This document shows, one piece after another, positions 27,431 through 35,660 of a stretch of DNA of 64,000 nt (position 1 is its first letter; each line of letters starts with the position of its first letter). Source of the DNA: Natronincola ferrireducens (GTDB taxonomy: Bacteria; Bacillota; Clostridia; Peptostreptococcales; Natronincolaceae); contig NZ_FNFP01000002.1 in the NCBI RefSeq assembly GCF_900100845.1, positions 372,001 to 436,000 on the forward strand. Direction: 5' to 3'. A program made the translations under genes and the position numbers. The notes under the pieces were generated by a model that saw only the letters and a program-made list of their open reading frames with translations, was not told where the DNA came from and made no database searches.

Positions 27431-28011
27431 GGCTTATCTCCCCTCCCCTTTTAAAACCCTAGCTATTTTTCTATATAATATCAGCATATGCAATTACTAA
27501 AATAGTGTTACAAAATACATCCAATAAATATTGACAGTTTCTACTTTGTTAATATGAAATTTTGTTACTCTAGTATTTACTATGAAAAGAAGATGATAAG
27601 GGGGAATGTATGGAATTTATGTAACTCATAGGGTTATGAAGACATATAGTATATAAATAGAATTTTGAAAAGTAAGTACTATTGTTAACAATTACTTTAT
27701 ATCTAAGCTATGTTAAATATTTCTGTTGATTTCCAACTAAATAACAATCATAAGACCTTCTGAAGGTAGTGAAGGATCTTATCAGAAGTTTTTATAAAAT
27801 ATCAATAGTTATCTTTAACAGAGTCTATATCTAAGATAGTATTGATGCAAAATCTGTTTGCTTTAGAGCTTAGTATTTTATGCTTTAGATTTGTTTTGCT
27901 TTGTATCAAAGGAAAATATCTCAGGTAAGCTATAGGTTCGTTAATTACTTACCACCAAAACAGTCTCAAATCATATAATGAACTGAGAACAAAAGTTAGG
28001 AGGAGATATAT
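27431..28011. other. Divergent intergenic region with repeat copy D
   Basis: This 580-base AT-rich gap separates the first DKVY gene from the nucleotide-sugar cluster. It holds repeat copy D (27705-27826) and a sigma-K-like CATATAATG at 27972-27980 with CACC 15 bases upstream, which may drive the sugar cluster. I see only frames shorter than 20 codons. Confidence 0.5.
27705..27826 (+). repeat. Dispersed repeat, diverged copy D
   Basis: The ends AGCTATGTTAAATATTTCTG and TTATCTTTAACAGAGTCT correspond to the ends of copies A-C, but the core differs and contains its own hairpin (ATAAGACCTTC with GAAGGATCTTAT). It is a relative sharing only the termini. Confidence 0.65.
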
Positions 28012-28779
28012 ATGAAAGCAGTTATTCTATGTGGTGGAAAAGGTTTAAGGCTGGGTGGAGATTCTAGCTTCCCTTGTAAACCTTTGGCTAAGGTCGGTGA
28101 AATGCCTATATTATGGCATATCATAAAAATATATATGCATTATGGAATTAATGAATTTATTTTTTGTTTGGGACACAATGGTGAAGCTATAAAAGAATAT
28201 TTTTTGAACTTTGATTGGAAAAATAACGATTTTAAGCTGAGGATTGGTAGCAATTTAAAAGAAATAAAATTTTTTAATGAACTTGACAATTTGAATATTA
28301 CCTTTATCGATACTGGTTTAGATACTATGACTGGTGGCAGAATTAAGAGAATACAAAAATATATAGATGAAGATGAATTTATGTTAACCTATGGTGATGG
28401 TGTTTCTGATATCAATTTAAATCAACTCATTAAATTTCATCGACAAAAACAAAAAATTGCTACTGTTACTGGGGTCAAACATAGATCCTCCTATGGCATT
28501 ATAGATGTAAAGGATGGAATCGCTACTAGTTTTAAAGAAAAGCCTTTACAGGATGGTTGGATAAACGGAGGCTTTTTTATTTTAAGAAAAGAAGTTTTTG
28601 ATTATATTGATAATGATGAGACAATTTGGGAGAATGAGCCCTTAAGAAATCTCGTCCAGGATAATCAACTGGCTGTCTATCAACATGAAGGATTTTGGCA
28701 ATCTATTGATACAATTAAAGATTTGCAAATAATCAATGAACAATGGGTTAATAACGATAGACAGTGGGTTAAATGGTAA
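28012..28779 (+). CDS. rfbF: Glucose-1-phosphate cytidylyltransferase-like nucleotidyltransferase
   Basis: A 255-residue sugar-1-phosphate nucleotidyltransferase making an NDP-hexose, probably CDP-glucose. The nucleotide-binding start is MKAVILCGGKGLRLGG with KPLAKVGEMPILWHI; further RfbF-type motifs are FIDTGLDTMTGGRIKR, YGDGVSDIN, GWINGGFF and GFWQSIDT. It heads a plus-strand cluster and has a strong ribosome binding site (AGGAGGAG). No CDP-glucose 4,6-dehydratase lies beside it; the two SDR genes that follow could process the product. Confidence 0.9.
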   Translation: MKAVILCGGKGLRLGGDSSFPCKPLAKVGEMPILWHIIKIYMHYGINEFIFCLGHNGEAIKEYFLNFDWKNNDFKLRIGSNLKEIKFFNELDNLNITFIDTGLDTMTGGRIKRIQKYIDEDEFMLTYGDGVSDINLNQLIKFHRQKQKIATVTGVKHRSSYGIIDVKDGIATSFKEKPLQDGWINGGFFILRKEVFDYIDNDETIWENEPLRNLVQDNQLAVYQHEGFWQSIDTIKDLQIINEQWVNNDRQWVKW

Positions 28780-28797
28780 AAAATGGAGGTGGGTTCT

Positions 28798-29751
28798 GTG
28801 GGTGGTGCTTTTACCAATAAAAAAGTGTTAATTACTGGAGCCAATGGATTTATAGGCTCCCATCTAGTTAGAAGAATGATTAGTGAAAATGCTGAAGTTC
28901 ATATTATAGTAAGAGAAGGATCAGATGTATGGAGGATTGAGGATCTAATAAAAGACATTATAATCTATAGGGCTGATACAAGGGATTCAAAAAAAATAAA
29001 TATTTGTATAAATAAAGTAAAACCTGATTATGTTTTTAATATGGCGGCTTATGGTGTTGATTCACGTCAAAAAGATTATTTTATTGCTGCTAATACGAAT
29101 ATTATAGGTACAATGAATATCCTAAATTCTTTGATTTCTGTGGGATGCAAAAAGTTCTTAAATATAGGTACTTGTATGGAGTATGGCGATAAAAAAGAAG
29201 TAATTAAAGAGGATTGTCATTTAGAACCCTTCAATATATATGGAAGTACTAAAGCAGCTGCTACTATGCTATCCCACCAAATTGCTGGGGAGAATGATAT
29301 CGATATTGTTACTCTAAGGGCTTTTGGTGTTTTTGGAGAAAACGAAGGAAGTCACAAATTTTTTCCCCATATTATCTTGTCAATTTTAAACAATGCAGAT
29401 GTAAATTTAACTGGTTGTGAACAATATAGAGACTATTGTTATATTGAGAATATCATCGATGGTTTTGTTTTGGCTGCTGAAAATGATGCTATTAAAAATG
29501 AGATATTTAATATAGGTACTGGTAGGATTCACCCATTAAAGTACTATGTTGATAAGGTTTGTGCAAAAATGAAGGCTATAAAGAAGCCTAATTACGGAGT
29601 TATACCCTACAGAACAGGAGAAGTTTGGAAGCCACATCCTGACATTAGCAAAATAGAAAAGCTATTAAAGTGGACGCCTAAAATAGCTTTTGAGGAAGGT
29701 CTAGATAGAACAATACAATGGTATGAAAGAAACAAGCATAAATATAAGTGA
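28798..29751 (+). CDS. NAD-dependent epimerase/dehydratase (extended SDR)
   Basis: A 317-residue sugar-nucleotide enzyme with the NAD-binding VLITGANGFIGSHLV near its start, an active site comprising YGSTKAAAT, and the tail motif FEEGLDRTIQWYERN typical of NDP-sugar epimerases and reductases (for example RfbJ-like CDP-sugar reductases). I choose the GTG at 28798 because GGAGGT lies 7 bases upstream, whereas the ATG at 28783 overlaps that ribosome binding site. It is 18 bases after rfbF and probably acts on its product. Confidence 0.85.
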   Translation: MGGAFTNKKVLITGANGFIGSHLVRRMISENAEVHIIVREGSDVWRIEDLIKDIIIYRADTRDSKKINICINKVKPDYVFNMAAYGVDSRQKDYFIAANTNIIGTMNILNSLISVGCKKFLNIGTCMEYGDKKEVIKEDCHLEPFNIYGSTKAAATMLSHQIAGENDIDIVTLRAFGVFGENEGSHKFFPHIILSILNNADVNLTGCEQYRDYCYIENIIDGFVLAAENDAIKNEIFNIGTGRIHPLKYYVDKVCAKMKAIKKPNYGVIPYRTGEVWKPHPDISKIEKLLKWTPKIAFEEGLDRTIQWYERNKHKYK

Positions 29752-29768
29752 ACGGGAGGAAAAGTCAT

Positions 29769-30836
29769 ATGTTGAAGGTTAGTTCCATTATTTCAGAAGA
29801 TATTCAGATCATCTATAATGATTTGAAAGACTCTTTAACGGAAATTGAAGGAAGTACATGGTTGATTAGTGGAGGAGGAGGATTTCTTGGTAGTTACTTC
29901 CTTGATTTGTTAAATTATTGTAATGAAAAGGTATTTCATAATCCATGTAAGGTTATTTGTATAGAGAATTTTCTTTCAGGTACCCCTGAAAGAATTAAAC
30001 ATTTACAAAACAATCAACATATTCAAATCATAAAAACTGATATTGTAAAACCAATTGAAGTATATGGTGATATAGATTATATAGTCCATGCAGCAAGTAT
30101 TGCATCCCCAAGCTTTTATCGCAAATATCCTATTGAAACCATTGAGGCAAATGTACTGGGGTTAAAAAACTTATTAGACTAAGGAAAAAACAAAAATATT
30201 AAAAGCTTCTTATCTTTCTCCACAAGTGAAATTTATGGAGATCCTACCCAAGAAAATATTCCCACACCAGAAGAGTACAATGGCAATGTATCCTGTACAG
30301 GACCCCGAGCTTGTTATGATGAATCCAAAAGACTTGGAGAAACCTTAGCTATTAACTATTATCAACAATATGGTTTGCCTGTTAAAATAGTTAGACCCTT
30401 TAATGTATATGGGCCAGGATTAAAGCTGGATGACAAAAGAGTTGTACCAGATTTTTGTAGGGATGCTCTATACTCAAAAAAGATAACCCTGTTGAGTGAT
30501 GGAATACCAACAAGAAGCTTTTGTTATGTAAGGGATGCTTTAAGTGGATTTATGGCTACTCTTCTTTCCAACCATCATCGAGAAGCTTTTAATATAGGAA
30601 ATGATGAAATAGAAATTAGTATGATAGATTTGGCAAAATTAATAGCCCAAAATGTAGGTGATGTTGAGATTGAGCATAAGCAAAGTAATGAAGTGGATTA
30701 TCTCATAGATAATCCCCAAAGAAGATGTCCTGATTTGACCAAAGCTAGAACCCTGTTGGATTACAACCCAAAGGTAAATTTAGAAGAAGGCTTGGCAAGA
30801 ACGCTAAAATGGTATAAGGAAGCCTATGGCTTGTAG
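29769..30836 (+). pseudogene. NAD-dependent sugar-nucleotide decarboxylase/epimerase, interrupted by an in-frame stop
   Basis: From the ATG at 29769 (GGGAGGA upstream) one reading frame runs to 30836, broken only by TAA at 30180-30182. The first 137 codons give an SDR start (WLISGGGGFLGSYFLDLL, YIVHAASIASPSFY). After the stop the same frame continues KNKNIKSFLSFSTSEIYGDP, then YDESKRLGET (the catalytic Tyr and Lys), RPFNVYGPG and RSFCYVRDA. Together about 355 residues resemble a UDP-glucuronate decarboxylase-like SDR. A Tyr codon (TAT or TAC) to TAA is a single change, so this is a recent null allele, a sequencing error, or readthrough. All catalytic motifs are otherwise intact. Confidence 0.85.
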
Positions 30837-30850
30837 AGGAGGAAGGGTTC

Positions 30851-32209
30851 ATGAAAATTTCTATAATCGGTACAGGTTATGTAGGTTTGGTGACTGGAGT
30901 ATGTTTAGCCTCTAAAGGCCATGAAGTTATCTGTATCGATAAAAAGCAAGAAGTAGTTGATAAAATTAATAATATGGACTCACCTATTTATGAGCAAGGA
31001 TTGGAAGAGCTTATGATCAAAGGAATAACAGCAGGAAATCTCGTTGCCACAACAGACTTAGAAAGCTCGGTGGTTAATTCAGAAATTTCTATTATAGCAG
31101 TGGGTACCCCGATTGATAATGATGAAATAGATTTAAGCTATATTAAGAAAGCTGCCCAAGATATTGGAGAAATATTGAGGGATAAAAATCACTACCATGT
31201 AGTTTGTGTAAAAAGTACGGTTATTCCAACAACAACTGATACTTTAGTTAAAGATATATTAGAGGGTGCATCGGGAAAAAAGATAGGAGAAATTGGTCTT
31301 GCTATGAATCCTGAGTTTTTAAGGGAAGGAAAAGCTGTGGAGGACTTTATGTATCCTGATAGAATTGTAATTGGTGCTTATGACCATCGTAGCTTTGAAG
31401 CAATGAAACATGTTTATGACGGTTTTTTCCATGCTCCTATCATTCATGTTAATTTGAGAACAGCTGAAATGATAAAATATACAGCTAATGCCCTTCTAGC
31501 AACTTTGATTTCTTTCTCAAATGAAATTGCATCTATATGTGAAAAAACTAAGAATATAGATATTACAGAAGTATTGGAATCTGTTACCCTTGATAAACGC
31601 TTTAACCCTAGAATTGATAATAAACTAGTTAATCCAGAGATGAATAATTACCTAAGAGCAGGTTGCGGCTTTGGAGGAAGTTGTTTTCCCAAGGATGTAA
31701 AGGCTCTAATCTCCTATAGTCAAGATATTGGTTATCAGCCACGGATTATTGATGCCACCATAAAAGTAAACAATGAACAGCCTATTAAAATAATCAATAG
31801 ATTACAAGAAAGCTTACAAACATTAAAGGATAAAAAAATTGCCCTATTAGGTCTTGCCTTTAAGCCTGACACAGATGATATACGGGAGTCACCAAGCATC
31901 ACTATAATCAACCGCTTGTTAGAAAAAGGGGCGCTTGTTTATGGTGTGGACCCAATAGCTGTTGAGAATATGAAAAAAAATATTCCTGAGGATAGGAAAT
32001 CAATGTTCTACTCTACAGACTATAAATCTGCATTAACAGATGCTGATGCTGCTATTTTAGTAACATCATGGTCTGAGTTTATTGATATTCCTCCAGAAGA
32101 TTTTAGTCAGTTAATGAAAAGACCTATCCTATTAGATGGTCGTAGAGGGCTAAATAAAAGAGCATTAGAAGATGCTGGTGTTGTGTATATTGGTATAGGA
32201 TTAGCCTAG
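30851..32209 (+). CDS. ugd: UDP-glucose 6-dehydrogenase
   Basis: A 452-residue enzyme oxidising UDP-glucose to UDP-glucuronate with two NAD+. The N-terminal Rossmann motif is IIGTGYVGLVTGVCLA; AVGTPIDND and MNPEFLREG follow; the catalytic cysteine is about residue 278 in GCGFGGSCFPKD; the C-terminal domain has LLGLAFKPDTDDIRESP. It follows the broken SDR by 14 bases. UDP-glucuronate would be the substrate of a decarboxylase like that broken gene, which suggests the pair made UDP-xylose or a relative. Confidence 0.96.
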   Translation: MKISIIGTGYVGLVTGVCLASKGHEVICIDKKQEVVDKINNMDSPIYEQGLEELMIKGITAGNLVATTDLESSVVNSEISIIAVGTPIDNDEIDLSYIKKAAQDIGEILRDKNHYHVVCVKSTVIPTTTDTLVKDILEGASGKKIGEIGLAMNPEFLREGKAVEDFMYPDRIVIGAYDHRSFEAMKHVYDGFFHAPIIHVNLRTAEMIKYTANALLATLISFSNEIASICEKTKNIDITEVLESVTLDKRFNPRIDNKLVNPEMNNYLRAGCGFGGSCFPKDVKALISYSQDIGYQPRIIDATIKVNNEQPIKIINRLQESLQTLKDKKIALLGLAFKPDTDDIRESPSITIINRLLEKGALVYGVDPIAVENMKKNIPEDRKSMFYSTDYKSALTDADAAILVTSWSEFIDIPPEDFSQLMKRPILLDGRRGLNKRALEDAGVVYIGIGLA

Positions 32210-32244
32210 TCCTTAAAAAAATTCTTAGGAAAGAAGTGAATTCT

Positions 32245-32649
32245 ATGGAGAGATTGTGTGATTTAATCAACATTGATCCTTATGAAGATCAAAGAGGAAT
32301 GCTTAAAAAAATAATCATGAAAAGTCAGTTGCAGGATAGTGGTGAGGTGGGAGAAGTATATTTGCTTTATTCTAACCCCAATAGTGTTAGGGGCAATCAT
32401 TATCACAAAAAAACCTTTGAGTATTTTACAATTGTTAGTGGGAAAGCAAAGGTGGCTTTGAAGGATTTGTCTAATGGGGTTCGGGAAGAATTTTATTTGT
32501 CTTCTAATGATAACATTGTTTTAAAGATACCTCCCTATATGGTTCATGCATTTAAAAATGAAGATCATCAACAATTAATTATTCTTGCTGTATCATCAAA
32601 AGAGTATAGTCAATCCAACCCTGACACATACGTTAAGGAAATTCTTTGA
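32245..32649 (+). CDS. Cupin, FdtA/WxcM-like
   Basis: A 134-residue single cupin domain: GNHYHKKTFEYFTIVSGKAKVAL gives the first metal-binding half (HYH), and PPYMVHAFKNED the second His. The family includes dTDP-sugar 3,4-ketoisomerases (FdtA, WxcM), fitting its place at the end of the sugar cluster, although the exact reaction is not clear. A GTG at 32236 and the ATG at 32245 are both possible starts; I prefer the ATG because of spacing from AGGAAAG. Confidence 0.78.
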   Translation: MERLCDLINIDPYEDQRGMLKKIIMKSQLQDSGEVGEVYLLYSNPNSVRGNHYHKKTFEYFTIVSGKAKVALKDLSNGVREEFYLSSNDNIVLKIPPYMVHAFKNEDHQQLIILAVSSKEYSQSNPDTYVKEIL

Positions 32650-32662
32650 CTATATCCTAAAT

Positions 32663-32724
32663 AAATAAAAAGTTGTAGATAATTTTTCTGTGATATTAAT
32701 TTAAATCTACGGCTTTTTTATTTA
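32663..32724 (+). terminator. Terminator of the nucleotide-sugar cluster
   Basis: AAATAAAAAGTTGTAGAT pairs with ATCTACGGCTTTTTTATTT (with G-U pairs) around a 24-base loop, shortly after the cupin stop. The second arm contains the T-run. Confidence 0.6.
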
Positions 32725-32811
32725 TCCTTATATATGGAAATGAACAACTACCCATGCTTCACATATACTGTAGGATATAGATATAAAATTTAACGGAAAA
32801 GGAGTGTTAAA

Positions 32812-34719
32812 GTGAGACATTATTACTGTTCAACCTTTAGTAAGGACTATATTTATAAAGGATTATTATTATACAATTCTCTTTTGAAATGTGACAAAGA
32901 TTTTCACTTCTTTATCATCTGTTTGCATGATGAAGTGAAGGTGCTATTAGATAAAATGAATCTAGAAAAGGCAACCCCCATAGCCTTATCAAGCATTGAG
33001 CAGGAAGACAAACACCTATTAAAAGTCAAAAGCTCCCGTAATGATAAGGAGTATATTTGGACTTCAAAGGCTTCTGCTATGCTTTATTTATTAAGGAACT
33101 ATAAAGTTGATCACATCCTTTGGTTAGATGGTGACACATACTTTTACTCAAATCCTGAACCAATATTCGAGGAATGGGGTAGTTATTCAGTTATGCTAAC
33201 AAAGGAAAAATGGAAAGTCACCAGCAGTAATGGTAACCAATCGAAGGGTTTATACAACACAGGATTTATGGGATTTAAAAATGATAAGCAAGCTTTACAA
33301 TGTCTTAAATGGTTTAGAAAAGAATTAATTAATTGGTGCTATGATGAAGTAGAAAATGGTCTTTGGAGTGACCAGTTTTATGTCAATAACTGGAGGAAGA
33401 AGTTTCAAAATGTAGGGGTCATTAAAAACATAGGGGTGAATTTAACACCTTCCAAAATCCAAAGAAGCAAAGTTGAGAAAATTAATAACGAAATTTATGT
33501 TAATAATAAAAGATTGATTTTTTATCATAGCTTTGGATTTAGATACTATGATGGTAATGAATTTGATTTATATAGTTATATCTATACATTGAATCTTTCT
33601 AATGATGTACTAAAATGGATATATCTACCCTATATATACGAAGCTAAAGAAATTGTGAAACAGATAAATAGTATAGAAAATAACTTCTATAAAGAAGATA
33701 GACCTAAAGATAAATTTATAAGAAATTATTTTAATGTTAAACTTAATGAAGAAAATAATAGGGATTGTTATCAACTATGTACCATAATGACAAAAGATTA
33801 TTTGGTACAGGGAATAGCATTATACAATTCATTGAAAAGGCATACGTCAAAATTTCACCTTTGGATCTGTTGTGTTGATAAGACTGTATACGAGCTTCTG
33901 AATAAAATGAATCTTGAAAATGTGACTCTTATCAGTTTAGAAAATATCAAAGATGAAAAATTAAATAATATTAAAAAACAAAGAAAAATCCATGAGTTTT
34001 GCTGGACTTTAAAAGCTCCATTTATTTCCTATTTGATGAAACACAACTACAATTTAAATTCAATTTTATATATTGATGCCGATGTGTTTTTCTTTGAAGA
34101 TATAAAGATGATATATGAAGATTGGGGAAATGAATCGATATACTTAACCCCCCTCATGCTTAGACCTAAGCACGAGAAAAGGAAGGGCAAATACTCTGCT
34201 GGCTTAATAGGGTTTAAACGTGATGAATACGCAATGAAGTGCTTAAGGTGGTGGAAGCGTAAATGTATAAGTTGGTGTTATGATAGGTTTGAAAAAGATA
34301 AATGGAGTGATCAAAAATACCTAGATCATTGGCCTAATATAACGTCAAAAATTAAAATATCTGAAAATCTAGGAATAAATGCTGGTCCATGGTATATCAG
34401 AAGGGGTTACCAAGTTTTTGCTAAGGATAATAGAATATTTTTCAATGGTTATCAGTTAATATGTTATCATTTTAGTGGTTTGAGAATTTTTAATAAAAAA
34501 GAATATGAACTCTCTAATCGAACAAAGCTACCTGAAAGGTTACAGCTTATATATGCTATCTACGTCGATGAGCTGGCACATATAATTACTGAAATTAAAA
34601 AAATCGATGAAAACTTTATAAGTACAATTTCTTCTACTCCAAATTACGATAAACTGTATAATTATTTTACCTTAAATCAATCAACACAATGGCTGAAAAA
34701 TTTAATGGATGGGATGTAA
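32812..34719 (+). CDS. Tandem-duplicated glycosyltransferase
   Basis: A 635-residue protein made of two homologous halves (about 1-300 and 317-615), each resembling nucleotide-diphospho-sugar transferases. Paired motifs are CSTFSKDYIYKGLLLYNSL with CTIMTKDYLVQGIALYNSL; LWLDGDTYFY (near residue 104) with LYIDADVFFF (near residue 420), both giving a DxD; GLYNTGFMGFKND with GKYSAGLIGFKRD; and WSDQFY with WSDQKY. Both DxD motifs look intact, so two activities are possible. No signal peptide is seen. The start is GTG after AAAAGGAG. It is followed directly by a spore-coat ATP-grasp gene, which suggests glycosylation of a spore-surface component. Confidence 0.82.
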   Translation: MRHYYCSTFSKDYIYKGLLLYNSLLKCDKDFHFFIICLHDEVKVLLDKMNLEKATPIALSSIEQEDKHLLKVKSSRNDKEYIWTSKASAMLYLLRNYKVDHILWLDGDTYFYSNPEPIFEEWGSYSVMLTKEKWKVTSSNGNQSKGLYNTGFMGFKNDKQALQCLKWFRKELINWCYDEVENGLWSDQFYVNNWRKKFQNVGVIKNIGVNLTPSKIQRSKVEKINNEIYVNNKRLIFYHSFGFRYYDGNEFDLYSYIYTLNLSNDVLKWIYLPYIYEAKEIVKQINSIENNFYKEDRPKDKFIRNYFNVKLNEENNRDCYQLCTIMTKDYLVQGIALYNSLKRHTSKFHLWICCVDKTVYELLNKMNLENVTLISLENIKDEKLNNIKKQRKIHEFCWTLKAPFISYLMKHNYNLNSILYIDADVFFFEDIKMIYEDWGNESIYLTPLMLRPKHEKRKGKYSAGLIGFKRDEYAMKCLRWWKRKCISWCYDRFEKDKWSDQKYLDHWPNITSKIKISENLGINAGPWYIRRGYQVFAKDNRIFFNGYQLICYHFSGLRIFNKKEYELSNRTKLPERLQLIYAIYVDELAHIITEIKKIDENFISTISSTPNYDKLYNYFTLNQSTQWLKNLMDGM

Positions 34720-34723
34720 AGTG

Positions 34724-35506
34724 ATGGATTTGCGAAGTAAAATGGAGCAATATGAAATTCTAAAGAAACATCCCCTACTATATGAATATCTACCCCATAC
34801 TAATTGGTATAACCCCAAGATTCTTATGGATATGCTAAATAAATATTCAACTATATATTTAAAACCAAATAACAAGAGTCGAGGAATTGGTATAATACGT
34901 GTTAAGGTTGTTAGTAATAATGGATATGAAGTTTCTTTTGAAAAAACGTCAAAGAAAATAAATAGAAAAAATTTAGTATTGGAACTAGAACAAATAATGA
35001 TTGACACAAAAAAATATATTGTTCAGCAAGGAATAGATTTGGCAACTTATCATGACCATTCATTCGATATGAGGATTGTGTTGCAAAAAGTATATAAAAC
35101 CTGGCGTGTTACCTTGACCTCAGCGAAAGTAGCTTCTTCTGCAGATGCCATAATAACTAATGTGGCTCAAGGAGCTACAGACTATTTATTACACGATATC
35201 CTGCAAGAGTATGATCAAAAACAAAACCCTATGACCACATTTCGGGAGATAATCGATTTAGCCCATCAAATTGCTAATGTTTTAGGAAATAGACTACCTA
35301 TAATGATTACTGGCTTAGATTTAGCTCTAGATAAATCTAATAAACTATGGTTTATAGAATCTAATGCAAAACCTGCCTGTGATAAATGTAAACTTGTGAA
35401 TGATGGGTTATCAGTGGCAAAATACGAAGAAGCTAGAGAAATAATAAAAAATAGTAGGAAAATGAATAAAACTAAGGGCCAAAATAGGACGAAATACAAA
35501 TTTTAA
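34724..35506 (+). CDS. YheC/YheD-like ATP-grasp protein, short form
   Basis: A 260-residue ATP-grasp protein of the YheC/YheD type, known in Bacillus as spore-coat-associated proteins. It has TIYLKPNNKSRGIGIIRVKV, FDMRIVLQK and ITGLDLALDKSNKLWFIESNAKPA, which supply the nucleotide and Mg2+ sites. It corresponds to only the C-terminal catalytic part of the 433-residue relative at 35661. The frame begins at 34709 inside the glycosyltransferase gene; the ATG at 34724 is the likelier start. ATP-grasp enzymes usually ligate an acid to an amine, but the substrate is unknown. Confidence 0.85.
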   Translation: MDLRSKMEQYEILKKHPLLYEYLPHTNWYNPKILMDMLNKYSTIYLKPNNKSRGIGIIRVKVVSNNGYEVSFEKTSKKINRKNLVLELEQIMIDTKKYIVQQGIDLATYHDHSFDMRIVLQKVYKTWRVTLTSAKVASSADAIITNVAQGATDYLLHDILQEYDQKQNPMTTFREIIDLAHQIANVLGNRLPIMITGLDLALDKSNKLWFIESNAKPACDKCKLVNDGLSVAKYEEAREIIKNSRKMNKTKGQNRTKYKF

Positions 35507-35515
35507 GTTTATCTA

Positions 35516-35550
35516 TATAAGGACCACCAGTAAAATTGGTGGTCCTTATA
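35516..35550 (+). terminator. Hairpin after the ATP-grasp gene
   Basis: TATAAGGACCACC and GGTGGTCCTTATA form a perfect 13-bp stem with a 9-base loop, 10 bases after the stop. There is no strong T-run, but the stem is stable. Confidence 0.6.
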
Positions 35551-35607
35551 TAGAAGTGATTAGACTCTTCACTATGCTCAGAGTGATCATCCCTCACTAT
35601 CTTATCA

Positions 35608-35650
35608 TGGTTTTATTTATACAATATCAACATCTATCTTTAACATAGCC
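35608..35650 (-). repeat. Dispersed repeat, partial copy E
   Basis: On the minus strand it reads GGCTATGTTAAAGATAGATG then TTGATATTGTATAAATAAAAC, matching the first 43 bases of copies A-C, after which similarity stops. It is a truncated element between two convergent ATP-grasp genes. Confidence 0.75.
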
Positions 35651-35660
35651 AATATTTTAA

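Noticed and set aside
29769-30836. Recoding of the in-frame stop as selenocysteine or pyrrolysine
   Set aside because: The codon is TAA, which is not used for either; a point mutation or sequencing error is simpler.
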